Assembly: GCA_000169355.1 (NCBI GenBank)
Contig: AAXX01000001.1
Coordinates: 1,240,001 to 1,304,000 of the forward strand
Length of the DNA: 64,000 nt
From: Flavobacteria bacterium BAL38
GTDB taxonomy: Bacteria; Bacteroidota; Bacteroidia; Flavobacteriales; Flavobacteriaceae
Reading direction: 5' to 3'
Position 1 is the stretch's first letter; each line of letters begins with the position of its first letter. The notes beneath the pieces are model-generated. The model saw only the letters and a list, made by a program, of their open reading frames with translations. It was not told where the DNA came from and searched no databases. This document shows, one piece after another, positions 41,474 to 51,290 of the stretch. The position numbers and the translations under genes were made by a program.

Positions 41474-42093
41474 GAATTCATTAAATTTTGTAACGTTTCT
41501 ACAAACAATCCCATGTGATACCCATCGACCAAACCATGATGTGCTAAAACTGCTAAAGACATTGACTTTTTTCCGTTTTCTGACATTAATTTTCCAAACG
41601 AAATTTTCGGACAACTATCTGGAAATGTAAAATTTCTTGAATGAGTTAATCCAGTAAAATTTATCCAAGGAATGGCTGAAAAATGAATTAAATTTTCTGG
41701 AAATTCTCTTGTAAAAAGACCAGAAGTGTTTTGAATTCTTTCAATTTCGGCCTGAGCTATTTTATTAAATTCTTCAATGTCTGCATGAAATTTCATAAAA
41801 GAAAATCCAAATGTTTTATCGGCTCGCATAATCGTTGCAGAAGCATCAATTACATCATACAATACAACATTTTTTCCTTCAATTCGATATCTAAAATTCT
41901 CAACTAAATTTACAGCTGCAATTGTTTTGTGTAAGTAGTAAATGAAAAAAGGGATCTTCATTTCCTTTGCTTTTTCATAAGCAATTGTACAATCAATAGG
42001 AGTAGTAATGCCAAAAAAAGGTTCTTCAAAATTTGAGAAAAATTCAAAGTGTTCTTTACGATTCCAATTTAATATATCAATTTGTTGCTTCAC
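41470..42093 (-). CDS. chloramphenicol acetyltransferase-like protein (CatA family)
   Basis: A 207-residue protein with the CAT trimer fold. The catalytic HHxxxDG motif is AHHGLVDGYH (H185-H186, D190), and the early part (HFEFFSNFEEPFFGITTPID) is family-typical. Chromosomal CAT-like proteins in flavobacteria often do not confer resistance, so the natural acceptor may be something other than chloramphenicol. It directly abuts the HAD hydrolase gene (stop next to start) and is probably cotranscribed with it. Confidence 0.88.
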   Translation of the reverse strand: MKQQIDILNWNRKEHFEFFSNFEEPFFGITTPIDCTIAYEKAKEMKIPFFIYYLHKTIAAVNLVENFRYRIEGKNVVLYDVIDASATIMRADKTFGFSFMKFHADIEEFNKIAQAEIERIQNTSGLFTREFPENLIHFSAIPWINFTGLTHSRNFTFPDSCPKISFGKLMSENGKKSMSLAVLAHHGLVDGYHMGLFVETLQNLMNS

Positions 42094-42777
42094 TTATAAA
42101 ACGTTTAAAACTTCTTTAATATCTGTAATGGCTAAGAAATTTTCATGCTCAATTTCAAAATCTATTTTTTCATATTCCCAAGTGGTATGATACGGAACAT
42201 GTATGCCATAACCACCAATGTTTAATATTGGTAAAACATCTGATTTTAATGAATTTCCAATCATTAAAAAATCGGCTGCTTTTATTTCTAATCGACTTAA
42301 CATTTTGGTGTAATCCAATTCGGTTTTATCGCTTAATACTTCTATGTGATGAAAATAATGACCAATTCCTGAATCGTGTAATTTACGATGTTGGTCTTTT
42401 AAATCACCTTTTGTAGCAACAACCAATTTATATTTTCCCTGAAGTGCTTTTAACACCTCTTCAACATTTGGTAATAATTCAACAGGTTTTTGCAATAAAT
42501 CTTTTCCAATAGAAATAATTTGTTCAATTCCTTTACCTGAAATCGTATGGTTTGTTAATTGCAAAGCAGTTTCAATCATCGACAACGTAAAGGCTTTTAT
42601 TCCGAAACCATACAAAGGCAAATTTTTAACTTGATGATTTAATATCAATCCCAAAATTTCCTGACTCGAAGCATAATCTTGAAACAAGGCACAAAAACGC
42701 TCTTGTGCTTCATCGAAATAAGGTTCGTTGTGCCATAAAGTATCGTCGGCGTCGAATGCTATTGTTTTTGGGGTCAT
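42094..42777 (-). CDS. HAD family hydrolase
   Basis: A 227-residue haloacid-dehalogenase-type phosphatase. Motif I is FDADDTLWHNE with nucleophile D9 and acid/base D11; motif II is VVATKGD, and the C-terminal part has MIGNSLKSDV for the metal acids. A helical cap lies between residues 18 and 90. Phosphoglycolate- or nucleotide-type substrates are possible. It has no gap to the CAT-like gene downstream. Confidence 0.88.
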   Translation of the reverse strand: MTPKTIAFDADDTLWHNEPYFDEAQERFCALFQDYASSQEILGLILNHQVKNLPLYGFGIKAFTLSMIETALQLTNHTISGKGIEQIISIGKDLLQKPVELLPNVEEVLKALQGKYKLVVATKGDLKDQHRKLHDSGIGHYFHHIEVLSDKTELDYTKMLSRLEIKAADFLMIGNSLKSDVLPILNIGGYGIHVPYHTTWEYEKIDFEIEHENFLAITDIKEVLNVL

Positions 42778-42792
42778 AGTTGTTGTTTTTTT

Positions 42793-42838
42793 ACCGCAGA
42801 TTCACAGATTTTCAAAATATAATCTGCGAATCTGTGGT
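42793..42838. repeat. 18-bp inverted repeat (CAGATTC-based) between metG and the HAD gene
   Basis: Arms ACCGCAGATTCACAGATT (42793-42810) and 42821-42838 pair at 16 of 18 positions, the two others being G-U in RNA. T-runs flank it on the plus strand only, so it is not a normal terminator for the minus-strand metG. Confidence 0.8.
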
Positions 42839-42845
42839 TGTTTTT

Positions 42846-44933
42846 TTAAGATATCATCGCACCATTAATAACACCTTCCGCATCTGGGTTTACGAAAACC
42901 AATTTACCTTCAGCGTTATTCGTTAACAATAACATTCCTTCGCTTTCTACACCTCGTAAAGCTCTTGGTGCTAAGTTGACTAAAACCGTAACGCGTTTTC
43001 CAATAACTTCTTCAGGTGTAAAATGTTCTGCAATTCCAGAAACGATGGTTCTTACGTCAATTCCAGTATCTACTTTTAAAACCAACAATTTGTTAGCTTT
43101 TGGCATTTTTTCTGCTTCGATAATGGTACCAATTCGTAAATCTATTTTAGCAAAATCTTCAAACGAAGCTGTTTCTTTTTGCGGTTCAGCTTTTGCGTTT
43201 TCCACTTTATTAGCAGTTTTAGTTGCTTCTAATTTATCTAATTGTTTTTGGATTTCGGCATCTTCAATTTGGGCAAACAAAATTTCGGCTTGACCAATTT
43301 GATGCCCTGCTGTTAACAAATCAGTTTTTGTAGTTACATCGTTCCAACCTAAAGCATCGATTTTTAAAATATTTGATAATTTTTTAGCTGTAAACGGTAA
43401 AAATGGTTCCGATAAAACTGCTAATGCTGAAGCAATTTGTAATGCCACATACATTTGAGTTTGCACTCTAGCAGGATTTTCTTTTACCATTTTCCATGGT
43501 TCTTCATCGGCTAAATATTTGTTTCCTAAACGAGCAACGTTCATCAATTCTCCTAACGCTTCTCTGAATCTGTAACGTTCAATTGAACTTGAAATTACGG
43601 CTGGATATGCTTTTAATTCGGCTAAAGTTTGTTCGTCAACTTCAGAAAATTCGTTTGGAGCAGGAACAATTCCGTTATAATATTTATTAGTCAACACCAC
43701 GACACGATTGATGAAATTTCCAAAAATCGCCGCTAATTCATTATTATTTCTTGCTTGAAAATCCTTCCAAGTGAAGTCGTTATCTTTAGTTTCTGGAGCA
43801 TTTGCAGTTAACGCATAACGCAACGAATCTTGTTTTTCTGGAAAATCTAATAAATATTCATGCAACCAAACGGCCCAGTTTTTAGAAGTCGATAATTTGT
43901 TTCCTTCTAAATTTAAAAATTCATTGGCTGGAACATTATCAGGTAAAATGTAACTTCCTTCTGCTTTTAGCATCGCTGGAAAAATGATACAATGGAAAAC
44001 AATATTATCTTTTCCGATGAAGTGAACTAATTTTGTATCGGCATCTTTCCAATACGGTTCCCAATCTTTTCCTTCGCGAGCTGCCCATTCTTTAGTAGAT
44101 GAAATGTAACCAATTGGCGCATCAAACCAAACGTATAGTTTTTTTCCTTCGGCACCTTCCACAGGAACATCTATTCCCCAATCCAAATCACGTGTTACTG
44201 CTCTTGGCTCTAAACCGCCATCTACCCATGATTTTACTTGTCCGTAAACATTAGGTTTCCAGTCGTTTTTATGACCTTCTAAAATCCATTCCCTTAAGAA
44301 CGATTCGTAACGATTTAAAGGTAAAAACCAGTGTTTTGTTGATTTTAGAATCGGAGTTTCACCAGTAATGGTTGATTTCGGATTAATTAAATCAGTTGCA
44401 TTTAAAGTCGAACCACATTTTTCACATTGATCGCCGTATGCTTCAGGATTGTCGCACTTTGGACAAGTTCCTGTTACGAAACGATCGGCTAAAAATTGAT
44501 CCGCTTTTGCATCGTATAATTGTTCGGTAGTTTCTTCAATGAAATCACCGTTATCGTATAATTTTTTAAAAAATTCCGAAGCTGTTTTATGATGAATCTC
44601 CGAAGAAGTTCTCGAATAATTGTCAAAAGAAATTCCGAAATCTAAAAACGATTGACGAATGATTCCGTCATATTTATCAATTACTTGTTGCGGTGTGATG
44701 CCTTCTTTTCTAGCTTTCATTGAAATAGCCACACCATGTTCATCACTTCCACAAACAAATGCTACATCTTTTCCTTGTAAACGCAAATATCTTGCATAAA
44801 TATCGGAAGGAACATAAACACCTGCTAAATGCCCAATGTGAATGGGTCCATTTGTATAAGGTAAAGCTGCTGTAATTGTATATCTTTTAGCTTCGCTCAG
44901 TTCGGCATTGCCTCGAGTTGGATTTTCTAACAT
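42846..44933 (-). CDS. metG: methionyl-tRNA synthetase
   Basis: A 695-residue class I aminoacyl-tRNA synthetase charging methionine. The HIGH motif is PIHIGHLAG, a zinc knuckle (CPKCDNP and CEKCGS) lies near residue 160, and KLSTSKN stands for KMSKS. A C-terminal OB-fold tRNA-binding domain follows from [12 protein letters not shown]. The N-terminus before [13 protein letters not shown] is 16 residues (with GNAELSEAK), longer than the few residues usual in related enzymes, and may contain repeat-derived sequence. A -7-like TATTTTTG is at 44953-44960. Confidence 0.97.
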   Translation of the reverse strand: MLENPTRGNAELSEAKRYTITAALPYTNGPIHIGHLAGVYVPSDIYARYLRLQGKDVAFVCGSDEHGVAISMKARKEGITPQQVIDKYDGIIRQSFLDFGISFDNYSRTSSEIHHKTASEFFKKLYDNGDFIEETTEQLYDAKADQFLADRFVTGTCPKCDNPEAYGDQCEKCGSTLNATDLINPKSTITGETPILKSTKHWFLPLNRYESFLREWILEGHKNDWKPNVYGQVKSWVDGGLEPRAVTRDLDWGIDVPVEGAEGKKLYVWFDAPIGYISSTKEWAAREGKDWEPYWKDADTKLVHFIGKDNIVFHCIIFPAMLKAEGSYILPDNVPANEFLNLEGNKLSTSKNWAVWLHEYLLDFPEKQDSLRYALTANAPETKDNDFTWKDFQARNNNELAAIFGNFINRVVVLTNKYYNGIVPAPNEFSEVDEQTLAELKAYPAVISSSIERYRFREALGELMNVARLGNKYLADEEPWKMVKENPARVQTQMYVALQIASALAVLSEPFLPFTAKKLSNILKIDALGWNDVTTKTDLLTAGHQIGQAEILFAQIEDAEIQKQLDKLEATKTANKVENAKAEPQKETASFEDFAKIDLRIGTIIEAEKMPKANKLLVLKVDTGIDVRTIVSGIAEHFTPEEVIGKRVTVLVNLAPRALRGVESEGMLLLTNNAEGKLVFVNPDAEGVINGAMIS

Positions 44934-44952
44934 ATCATCATAAAATTTGATG

Positions 44953-44960
44953 CAAAAATA
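44953..44960 (-). promoter_or_regulatory. -7 box TATTTTTG of metG
   Basis: TATTTTTG on the minus strand fits TANNTTTG, 19 bp before the metG ATG; no TTG at a normal -33 distance. Confidence 0.4.
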
Positions 44961-44982
44961 GTGAACAATTTTATCTTAATTC

Positions 44983-46245
44983 TTAAATGCGAATACTTTT
45001 AGTAAATCTTTCGATAAAAATGTTTGCCAAAATACCCAAACATAAAACACCTAGAGGAAGAAATGGGATATACCAAACAATAAAATTAAGATGATAGTGG
45101 ATGTTTGAGTGTTGAATAAACAATATGAACCAAGATATAGGAGCAATTATAGAAAACCAAGTTGAAAAAACAATGGCTTTATATTTTTTAAAATCTATTT
45201 TTAATAAAAGTAAACAAGAACAAAAAATTAAAATTAAAAGAAGTACAAAAGGAACGTTTGGTTTTATCCAAGAAAAAATATCTCCTGATAGGTATTTAAT
45301 CAAGATTTGAACATACATGTTATTTGAAATTTCGGCCGTTTTTCCTTCAATTATCACACTAGCCGTTCTTGTGTTATAGGAATATAAAATATGTTGAATT
45401 CCTTCTGATAAACTTCCTTTCAGATATTTTAGTTGTAGCAATAAAATAAACATTTCTGCTATAATTCCTGCAATTAGAACAACACCTGTTTTAAAGCTAA
45501 AAATGATAAAATCTTTTATTTTTTTATTCTCTATTATGTAGTAGTAAATAACAGGTACATAAACAGCAATTAAGGTTGTTGTGATGTATTCAAATCCGTT
45601 AAAAAAACATTTTAAAAAAACACTTATAAATGTTAATGCCAATATTTTATTTGGATTTGATTTTAAAAACTCTACTCCTAACAACATAGTTAAAAAAGGG
45701 ATGTAGAAAGCCCAAAGACACCAATATAAACTAGAAGAAAAAAGCCAAATCCAGCTGGAAAATGCAACAAAAAAAAGCACAGTTAATGCAGGAATAAAAC
45801 CAAAATTTCTTTTACACCAACCTATAAAGATGCTAAAAATGAAAGCATTTAGCAATAAAGTAAAATTTTTAAGAATTTCAATATTGGTAACTAAATCAAA
45901 AGGAGAAATTTTGTTAAATAAGGAATAGAACATTCCCTGACCGCCAGTTTGTGAATTATAAGCGTAAAATGCTTTGTAGTTTTCTCTGTCAGATTTGTTC
46001 TTCAATAACTTAAATTGATTTATTGAATTTTGTTTAAATTCCTCATCAGTTGCGCTTGATTTAAGTAATCCAGGTAAGCCAGAATAAGATAATATGCCAG
46101 ATCTTTCACTTTCCATCAACCTACCAACCATAAGAGATTCAGAAACGTAGTCATAAGGAATCCCTTCTTTTACATTACTTTTAAAAAAGCAAAATAAAAT
46201 AATCGTTGAAAAAAAATACAGCCAATTGGTTTTAAAAAAAATCAT
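44983..46245 (-). CDS. multi-spanning membrane protein of unknown function
   Basis: A 420-residue membrane protein with about nine to ten helices. A first helix at residues 5-20 is followed by a roughly 100-residue extracytoplasmic loop (SGILSYSGLPGLLKS and NSQTGGQGMFYS), then alternating helices. This layout resembles GT-C type glycosyltransferases and O-antigen-polymerase-like proteins, but no diagnostic motif was found. It has no close operon partner (metG starts 49 bp downstream). Confidence 0.65.
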   Translation of the reverse strand: MIFFKTNWLYFFSTIILFCFFKSNVKEGIPYDYVSESLMVGRLMESERSGILSYSGLPGLLKSSATDEEFKQNSINQFKLLKNKSDRENYKAFYAYNSQTGGQGMFYSLFNKISPFDLVTNIEILKNFTLLLNAFIFSIFIGWCKRNFGFIPALTVLFFVAFSSWIWLFSSSLYWCLWAFYIPFLTMLLGVEFLKSNPNKILALTFISVFLKCFFNGFEYITTTLIAVYVPVIYYYIIENKKIKDFIIFSFKTGVVLIAGIIAEMFILLLQLKYLKGSLSEGIQHILYSYNTRTASVIIEGKTAEISNNMYVQILIKYLSGDIFSWIKPNVPFVLLLILIFCSCLLLLKIDFKKYKAIVFSTWFSIIAPISWFILFIQHSNIHYHLNFIVWYIPFLPLGVLCLGILANIFIERFTKSIRI

Positions 46246-46417
46246 TTACAGTTGAAATTTTATATATTTCTATTTTTTTCTAATTGACTCCTAACTAATG
46301 TTGTGATAGAGTTAAGTGCTTAAGAAAACAAAATATTTTTATATTTTTATTTGATAGGATTTTAAACAAAAATAATTCATTTCAATATTGATTCCCTAAT
46401 TTTAATTGGATTTTGTT

Positions 46418-46425
46418 TACTTTTG
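46418..46425 (+). promoter_or_regulatory. -7 box TACTTTTG of the LD-carboxypeptidase gene
   Basis: TACTTTTG fits TANNTTTG, 18 bp before the ATG; no TTG at 17-23 bp. Confidence 0.45.
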
Positions 46426-46443
46426 AGTTAATAAAATCTGACG

Positions 46444-47400
46444 ATGTATAGATTTGTTTTAGTACTTATTTTAATTTCAAACTTTTCTCATTCACAAAAG
46501 AAAATGAAAATTCCACCTTATCTTAAAAAAGGCGACACAGTTGCTATTGTTTGTACAGCACGTAAATTTTTTTCAGAAGACGCCAAACCTGCTATTGAAT
46601 TATTAGAATCTTGGGGATTAAAAGCCAAATTAGGAAAAACCATAGGTTTAGATAGTTGCCAACTTGGCGGAACTGATGCTGAACGAATTGCCGATTTTCA
46701 AGAAATGATGGATGACGACAATGTCAAAGCCATTTGGTGCGCGCGTGGCGGATATGGAACAGTTCGAATTATAGATGCTTTAGATTTTACCAAATTCAAA
46801 AAGCATCCCAAATGGATTATGGGTTTTTCTGATGTTACCGTTTTACACAGTCAACTAAATGTAGAACGTGTGGCAACATTGCATTCCATTATGCCATTTA
46901 CAGTGCCAAAAGCACCTGAAGAAGTGAAAGAAACATTGCGAAAAGCGCTTTTTGGAGAAGCAATTTCGTATACCATTCCATCAAAATCATATGATGTAAA
47001 AGGAAAAGCTTCGGGCGAAATTGCAGGAGGAAACATTTCAATTTTATATAGTTTATTAGGTTCAAAATCATCCATTGATACCAATGGAAAAATTCTGTTT
47101 ATTGAAGATTTGGACGAATATTTGTATCATATCGACAGAATGATGTATAATTTAAAACGCAACGGATATTTCGAAAATGTAAAAGGAATTATTGTAGGGA
47201 GCATGGCCGATATGCACGATAACGAAATTCCGTTCGGACAAAATGAAGTGCAAATAATTACAGCAATCGCTAAAGAATACAACATTCCAATTGCTTTCGA
47301 ATTCCCAGCGGGACATCAAAAAGACAACCGAACATTAATTCTAGGAAAACAAGTAGATTTTGAAGTGAATGATACAGAAGTAAAACTTCAATTCCATTAA
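46444..47400 (+). CDS. LD-carboxypeptidase (S66 family)
   Basis: A 318-residue serine peptidase that trims the D-Ala from the L,D bond of murein peptides. The nucleophile lies in MGFSDVTVLH near residue 127, with the glutamate in FIEDLDEYLYHIDRM and the histidine in PAGHQKDNR near the end. A short signal peptide (MYRFVLVLILISNFSHSQ) suggests a periplasmic location, which is unusual as the classical LdcA is cytoplasmic. It is followed 41 bp downstream by the YraN-like gene. Confidence 0.92.
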   Translation: MYRFVLVLILISNFSHSQKKMKIPPYLKKGDTVAIVCTARKFFSEDAKPAIELLESWGLKAKLGKTIGLDSCQLGGTDAERIADFQEMMDDDNVKAIWCARGGYGTVRIIDALDFTKFKKHPKWIMGFSDVTVLHSQLNVERVATLHSIMPFTVPKAPEEVKETLRKALFGEAISYTIPSKSYDVKGKASGEIAGGNISILYSLLGSKSSIDTNGKILFIEDLDEYLYHIDRMMYNLKRNGYFENVKGIIVGSMADMHDNEIPFGQNEVQIITAIAKEYNIPIAFEFPAGHQKDNRTLILGKQVDFEVNDTEVKLQFH

Positions 47401-47441
47401 AATTAGCACATCGACACATTGAAAATTGACACATTGAGCAA

Positions 47442-47801
47442 ATGGCTGAACACAACGATTTAGGAAAACTAGGAGAAGAATTAGCAGTTGATTTCTTAGA
47501 AAAAAACGGCTACGAAATTTTAGACACCAACTGGACTTATGACAAAGCAGAAATTGATATTATTGCCAAAAAAGAAACTATTTTAGCTGTAGTAGAAGTC
47601 AAAACACGTTCAAGCTTAGATTTTGGTTTGCCTCAGGAATTCGTGAAGCCAAAAAAAATACAACTATTGGTAAAAGCTATAAATGAATATGTTAATCAAA
47701 ATGATTTGGACTTGGAAGTTCGATTTGATATTGTAGCCATTCACAAAGAAAATTCAAATTTTGTTATAGAACATATTGAAGAAGCATTTTATTATTTTTA
47801 A
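47442..47801 (+). CDS. YraN family protein (UPF0102, endonuclease-like)
   Basis: A 119-residue protein of the restriction-endonuclease-like fold. The family pattern GKLGEELAVDFLEKNGYEIL, EIDIIAKK and VVEVKTRSS holds the putative metal-binding Asp/Glu and Lys residues. The biological role is not established. It probably shares a transcript with the LD-carboxypeptidase gene. Confidence 0.92.
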   Translation: MAEHNDLGKLGEELAVDFLEKNGYEILDTNWTYDKAEIDIIAKKETILAVVEVKTRSSLDFGLPQEFVKPKKIQLLVKAINEYVNQNDLDLEVRFDIVAIHKENSNFVIEHIEEAFYYF

Positions 47802-47809
47802 TGTTAAAT

Positions 47810-47842
47810 TTGTAACAAATTGTTTTTTGTTTTTTACCTTTG
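47810..47842 (+). promoter_or_regulatory. promoter of the 47867 gene
   Basis: TTG (47810-47812) and TACCTTTG (47835-47842) are 22 bp apart, matching TTG-N17-23-TANNTTTG; the ATG follows 24 bp later. Confidence 0.75.
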
Positions 47843-47866
47843 CAACAACACAAACAACTATTAAAA

Positions 47867-48532
47867 ATGAAAACTATTTCTTCAGTAGTAGAACAATACA
47901 TTAAATCTAAGCCTTTTTTATTAAGTTCCCTTTCGCAAGGTATTATCAATTTAACTTCTTTAGCAAGAATAATGATGCCCGAATTAGAATCACATTTAGG
48001 TAAAGATGTGAAACAAGGAGCTGTAGTGATGTCTTTAAAAAGACTTTCTGAAGAATTAGACTTCAAAATCAATTATAAAATTTCAAAGGTTTTAAAAAAT
48101 ATTGGAGAAATAACAGTTCGATCTTCACTTACCGATTTTACTTACATAATTTCTGATACACTTTTAGATAATCAGGCTAAATTAATTTCTGAAATTAACA
48201 AACAACAAGATATTTTTTATACTTCTTCAAGAGGTGTTAATGAAACTAATATTGTAATAAGTGCTTCTGTAGAGCAATTAATTGAAACAGTTTTTAAAAA
48301 CGAAAAACTAACGCATAAAATAGAAAATCTTTCTTCTATTACTGTAAAATTACCACAAGAAAATATTTCTACTCCTGGTGTTTATTATTATATTTTTCAA
48401 AGGTTAGCTTGGGAAGGAATTATTATTCATGAAGTAATTTCAACCACAAATGAGTTTACAATTATAGTAAGTGATGATCAAATAGATGTGGCATTTAAGG
48501 TTATAAAAGACTTAAAAAATGTATTTGATTAA
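47867..48532 (+). CDS. hypothetical protein, ACT-like domain
   Basis: A 221-residue soluble protein. The N-terminal 85 residues look like a winged-helix or helical regulator domain (FLLSSLSQGIINLTSLARIM). The C-terminal part (NIVISASVEQLIETVF and ITVKLPQENISTPGVYYYIFQRLAWEGIIIHEVISTTNEFTIIV, split by linkers) has the beta-alpha-beta shape of ACT domains, as in aspartate kinases. No kinase or enzyme motif is present. It may be a small-molecule-responsive regulator; this is inference. It has its own promoter. Confidence 0.7.
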   Translation: MKTISSVVEQYIKSKPFLLSSLSQGIINLTSLARIMMPELESHLGKDVKQGAVVMSLKRLSEELDFKINYKISKVLKNIGEITVRSSLTDFTYIISDTLLDNQAKLISEINKQQDIFYTSSRGVNETNIVISASVEQLIETVFKNEKLTHKIENLSSITVKLPQENISTPGVYYYIFQRLAWEGIIIHEVISTTNEFTIIVSDDQIDVAFKVIKDLKNVFD

Positions 48533-48568
48533 CAAAAAAGCAACTATTTTTTTTCACATCAAAAAAAG

Positions 48569-48634
48569 AAACGTATTTTTACCACTCTATACATACTAAA
48601 AATTGTTTTTAGTAGTTTAAGTACAAATACGTTT
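48569..48634 (+). promoter_or_regulatory. nested stem-loops in the sprE 5' region
   Basis: A perfect 10-bp outer pairing (AAACGTATTT at 48569-48578 with AAATACGTTT at 48625-48634) encloses a perfect 8-bp hairpin (ACTAAAAA, loop TTG, TTTTTAGT at 48595-48613). The outer arm ends 5 bp before the TTG start of sprE, so it could control translation. Confidence 0.55.
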
Positions 48635-48639
48635 TTACA

Positions 48640-51267
48640 TTGAAAAGCACTATAATAAAATACTCTTTTGCGATTGGTTTTATCTTTTTTTTGATAGCAT
48701 GTTCTGTCAAAAAAGATAAATTCATTAACCGTAATTTTCATGCAGTTACTACAGAATATAATGTTTTATATAATGGTAATTTAGCACTAGACAAAGGTTT
48801 AGAAGATTTAAAAATTACTTATCAAGATAATTTTTGGGAAGTTTTACCTATTGAAAGAACTTCTGATAAAGAGGAAGCCATTTTGCCTGGGCAAACAAAA
48901 AACCAAAATTTTGAACGTGCCGAAGAAAAAGCGGTAAAAGCGATTCAAAAGCATTCAATGAATATTGCTGGAACAGAAAAAAATCCTCAAATGGACGAGG
49001 CTTATTTGTTATTAGCAAAAGCGAGATACTATGAAAATCGTTTTATTCCTGCTCTTGAAGCTCTAAATTACATTCTTTATAAATATCCACTTAGTGATCG
49101 AATTTATCATGCTAAAGTATGGCGAGAAAAAGTAAATATTCGTCTTGATAATGAAGATGTAGCTATTAAAAATCTAAAGAGACTTTTTAAAGACCAAAAA
49201 ATAAAAGGACAAGATTTAGCTGATGCAAATGCTATGTTGGCTCAGGCTTACATGAATATTCAGGTTAAAGATACTGCAATTGCAGCACTAAAAGTTGCAA
49301 AAGAAGCCACTAATAACAACGAAGAAAAAGCACGTTACACTTTTATCTTAGGACAATTGTATGAAACCCTTCAATACAATGATAGTGCCTATTCGGCTTT
49401 TCAAGAAGTAATCGATATGAATAGAAAATCTCCTCGAAGATATGTTATTCAATCTCATGCCAAACAAGCGCTTCAATTTGATTACAAAAATGGAGATACT
49501 TTAGTATTTGTTGAAAAATTTAATAAACTTTTAGAAGACAGAGAAAACCGACCGTTTTTAGATATTTTAAATCATCAAATGGGAATTTTTTATGATAAAC
49601 AAGATCTAAATACTAAAGCAAAAACCTTTTATAACAAATCGATTAAAGCACTTTCAAGAGATAAATATTTGGTTTCTTCAAATTATAGAAATTTAGGAGA
49701 AATCTTTTTTAAAGAAGCAGATTATAAAACTGCAGGACAATATTACGATAGTACTTTGGTGCAATTAGATGATAGAACTAGAGAATATCGAAAAATAAAA
49801 AAGAAAAGAGATAATTTAGAAGATGTTATTAAATATGAAGCTATAGCGCAACAAAATGATAGTATTTTAAATGTTGTTGCAATGAATGATTTAGAAAGAG
49901 TAACCTATTATGAAAATTATATTTCTAAATTAAAGATTGAAGATGAGAAAAAAGCCAAATTAGCTGAAGAAAAAGCTATAAAAGAAGCAAATATTCAGGC
50001 AAGTGTTTCGAATAATAGTCCATCAGGAAAATTAAATCCGGTAGGGAAAAAAGATGGGCAAGCTATTGATATGGGTGGAGCTTCAATGTTGCCTCCAGGA
50101 ATGGGTATAGATAATGGTTCAAGTAATTTTTACTTTTACAATCCAGTTGCGGTAGAATTTGGAAGAAAAGAATTTCAATCGAGATGGGGAAAACGAGCTT
50201 TAAAAGACAATTGGAGAATATCATCGGTTGTTACAATCGATTCTAATAACATAAAAAATGATAGTATTGGTTCAGATCAGAAAGAGGAGGAAATTAAAAA
50301 TGAACTGAATCCAAAATACAATACTGAATTTTACTTATCTCAAATCCCAACAGACCAAAAACTTTTAGATAGTTTGGCTAAAGACAGAAATTTTGCTTAC
50401 TACCAATTAGGATTAATCTACAAGGAAAAATTTAAAGAATATGCATTAGCAGCTTCTCGTTTAGAGCAACTTTTAAAGAACAATCCAGAAGAGCGTTTAG
50501 TGCTTCCATCGATGTATAATTTGTATAAAATTTATCAGCAAATTTCGGCTTCAAAAGCTGAAGAAATGAAACAAAGAATTTTAGCACAATATCCAAATAG
50601 CCGTTATGCTCAAATTTTAAATAATCCAGAAGTTGAAATAACCGATAATGAAAATCCGGAACTGGTTTTTAATGCCTTGTATAAAAAACTTGAAAGTAAT
50701 CAAGTCAGAGAGGTTTTAGTAGAAGTTGATGAAGCAATTTTTAAATTTGCCGGAGAAGAATCACTTCCAAAATTTGAAATGTTAAAAGCAAAAGTAGTGG
50801 CTCGTTTAAAAGGAGTTGATGAATACAAAAAGGCTTTAAATTTTGTGGCATTAACGTATCCAAATGTAGACGAAGGAAAACAAGCTGAAAAAATGGTTCA
50901 AATGGAAGTTCCATTAATTGAAGCTTTAGATTTTGGGCTAGAACCAACTTCGGGTTATAAAATTATTTTTCCTAAAAAATATCCATACGAAAAAGAAGTA
51001 AAAAATCTAACGGATAAAATTGCAAAATATATTAAAGATACAAATGCAGTTGCCTTAAAATCGTCTGAAGATATTTACGATTTAACTAATAATTTTATTG
51101 TAATTCATGGTTTTGATGATAAAGATGCTGCGATATCAGTATTATCAGTATTGCAATTGCATAAAAATTATAAAATAACAGATAAAGTTTATATTATTTC
51201 AACAGAAGATTATAAAATTGTTCAGATGAAGAAAAAGTTGGAAGAATGGATTTTGTTAAATAAATAA
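48640..51267 (+). CDS. sprE: gliding motility/T9SS lipoprotein SprE (PorW-like), TPR protein
   Basis: An 875-residue tetratricopeptide-repeat lipoprotein needed for type IX secretion and gliding in flavobacteria (PorW in Porphyromonas). The start is a TTG; it is chosen because it gives a perfect lipoprotein signal, MKSTIIKYSFAIG then FLIACS with Cys21, and no ATG precedes it in frame. The family N-terminus (NRNFHAVTTEYNVLYNG) and several TPR units (DEAYLLLAKARYYENRFIPAL, ADANAMLAQAYMNIQ) follow. It is followed within 24 bp by bactofilin and the atp genes. Confidence 0.88.
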   Translation: MKSTIIKYSFAIGFIFFLIACSVKKDKFINRNFHAVTTEYNVLYNGNLALDKGLEDLKITYQDNFWEVLPIERTSDKEEAILPGQTKNQNFERAEEKAVKAIQKHSMNIAGTEKNPQMDEAYLLLAKARYYENRFIPALEALNYILYKYPLSDRIYHAKVWREKVNIRLDNEDVAIKNLKRLFKDQKIKGQDLADANAMLAQAYMNIQVKDTAIAALKVAKEATNNNEEKARYTFILGQLYETLQYNDSAYSAFQEVIDMNRKSPRRYVIQSHAKQALQFDYKNGDTLVFVEKFNKLLEDRENRPFLDILNHQMGIFYDKQDLNTKAKTFYNKSIKALSRDKYLVSSNYRNLGEIFFKEADYKTAGQYYDSTLVQLDDRTREYRKIKKKRDNLEDVIKYEAIAQQNDSILNVVAMNDLERVTYYENYISKLKIEDEKKAKLAEEKAIKEANIQASVSNNSPSGKLNPVGKKDGQAIDMGGASMLPPGMGIDNGSSNFYFYNPVAVEFGRKEFQSRWGKRALKDNWRISSVVTIDSNNIKNDSIGSDQKEEEIKNELNPKYNTEFYLSQIPTDQKLLDSLAKDRNFAYYQLGLIYKEKFKEYALAASRLEQLLKNNPEERLVLPSMYNLYKIYQQISASKAEEMKQRILAQYPNSRYAQILNNPEVEITDNENPELVFNALYKKLESNQVREVLVEVDEAIFKFAGEESLPKFEMLKAKVVARLKGVDEYKKALNFVALTYPNVDEGKQAEKMVQMEVPLIEALDFGLEPTSGYKIIFPKKYPYEKEVKNLTDKIAKYIKDTNAVALKSSEDIYDLTNNFIVIHGFDDKDAAISVLSVLQLHKNYKITDKVYIISTEDYKIVQMKKKLEEWILLNK

Positions 51268-51290
51268 AAACCCCAAAAAAGCCTATTAAT

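Noticed and set aside
41470..42093. Antibiotic resistance determinant
   Set aside because: The CAT-like protein has the active-site motif, but it is chromosomal, next to a HAD hydrolase gene and without mobile flanks; resistance cannot be claimed from sequence.
46246..46443. Feature in the gap before the LD-carboxypeptidase gene
   Set aside because: Only a -7 box (46418-46425) is seen; the remainder is A/T-rich and holds nothing recognisable.
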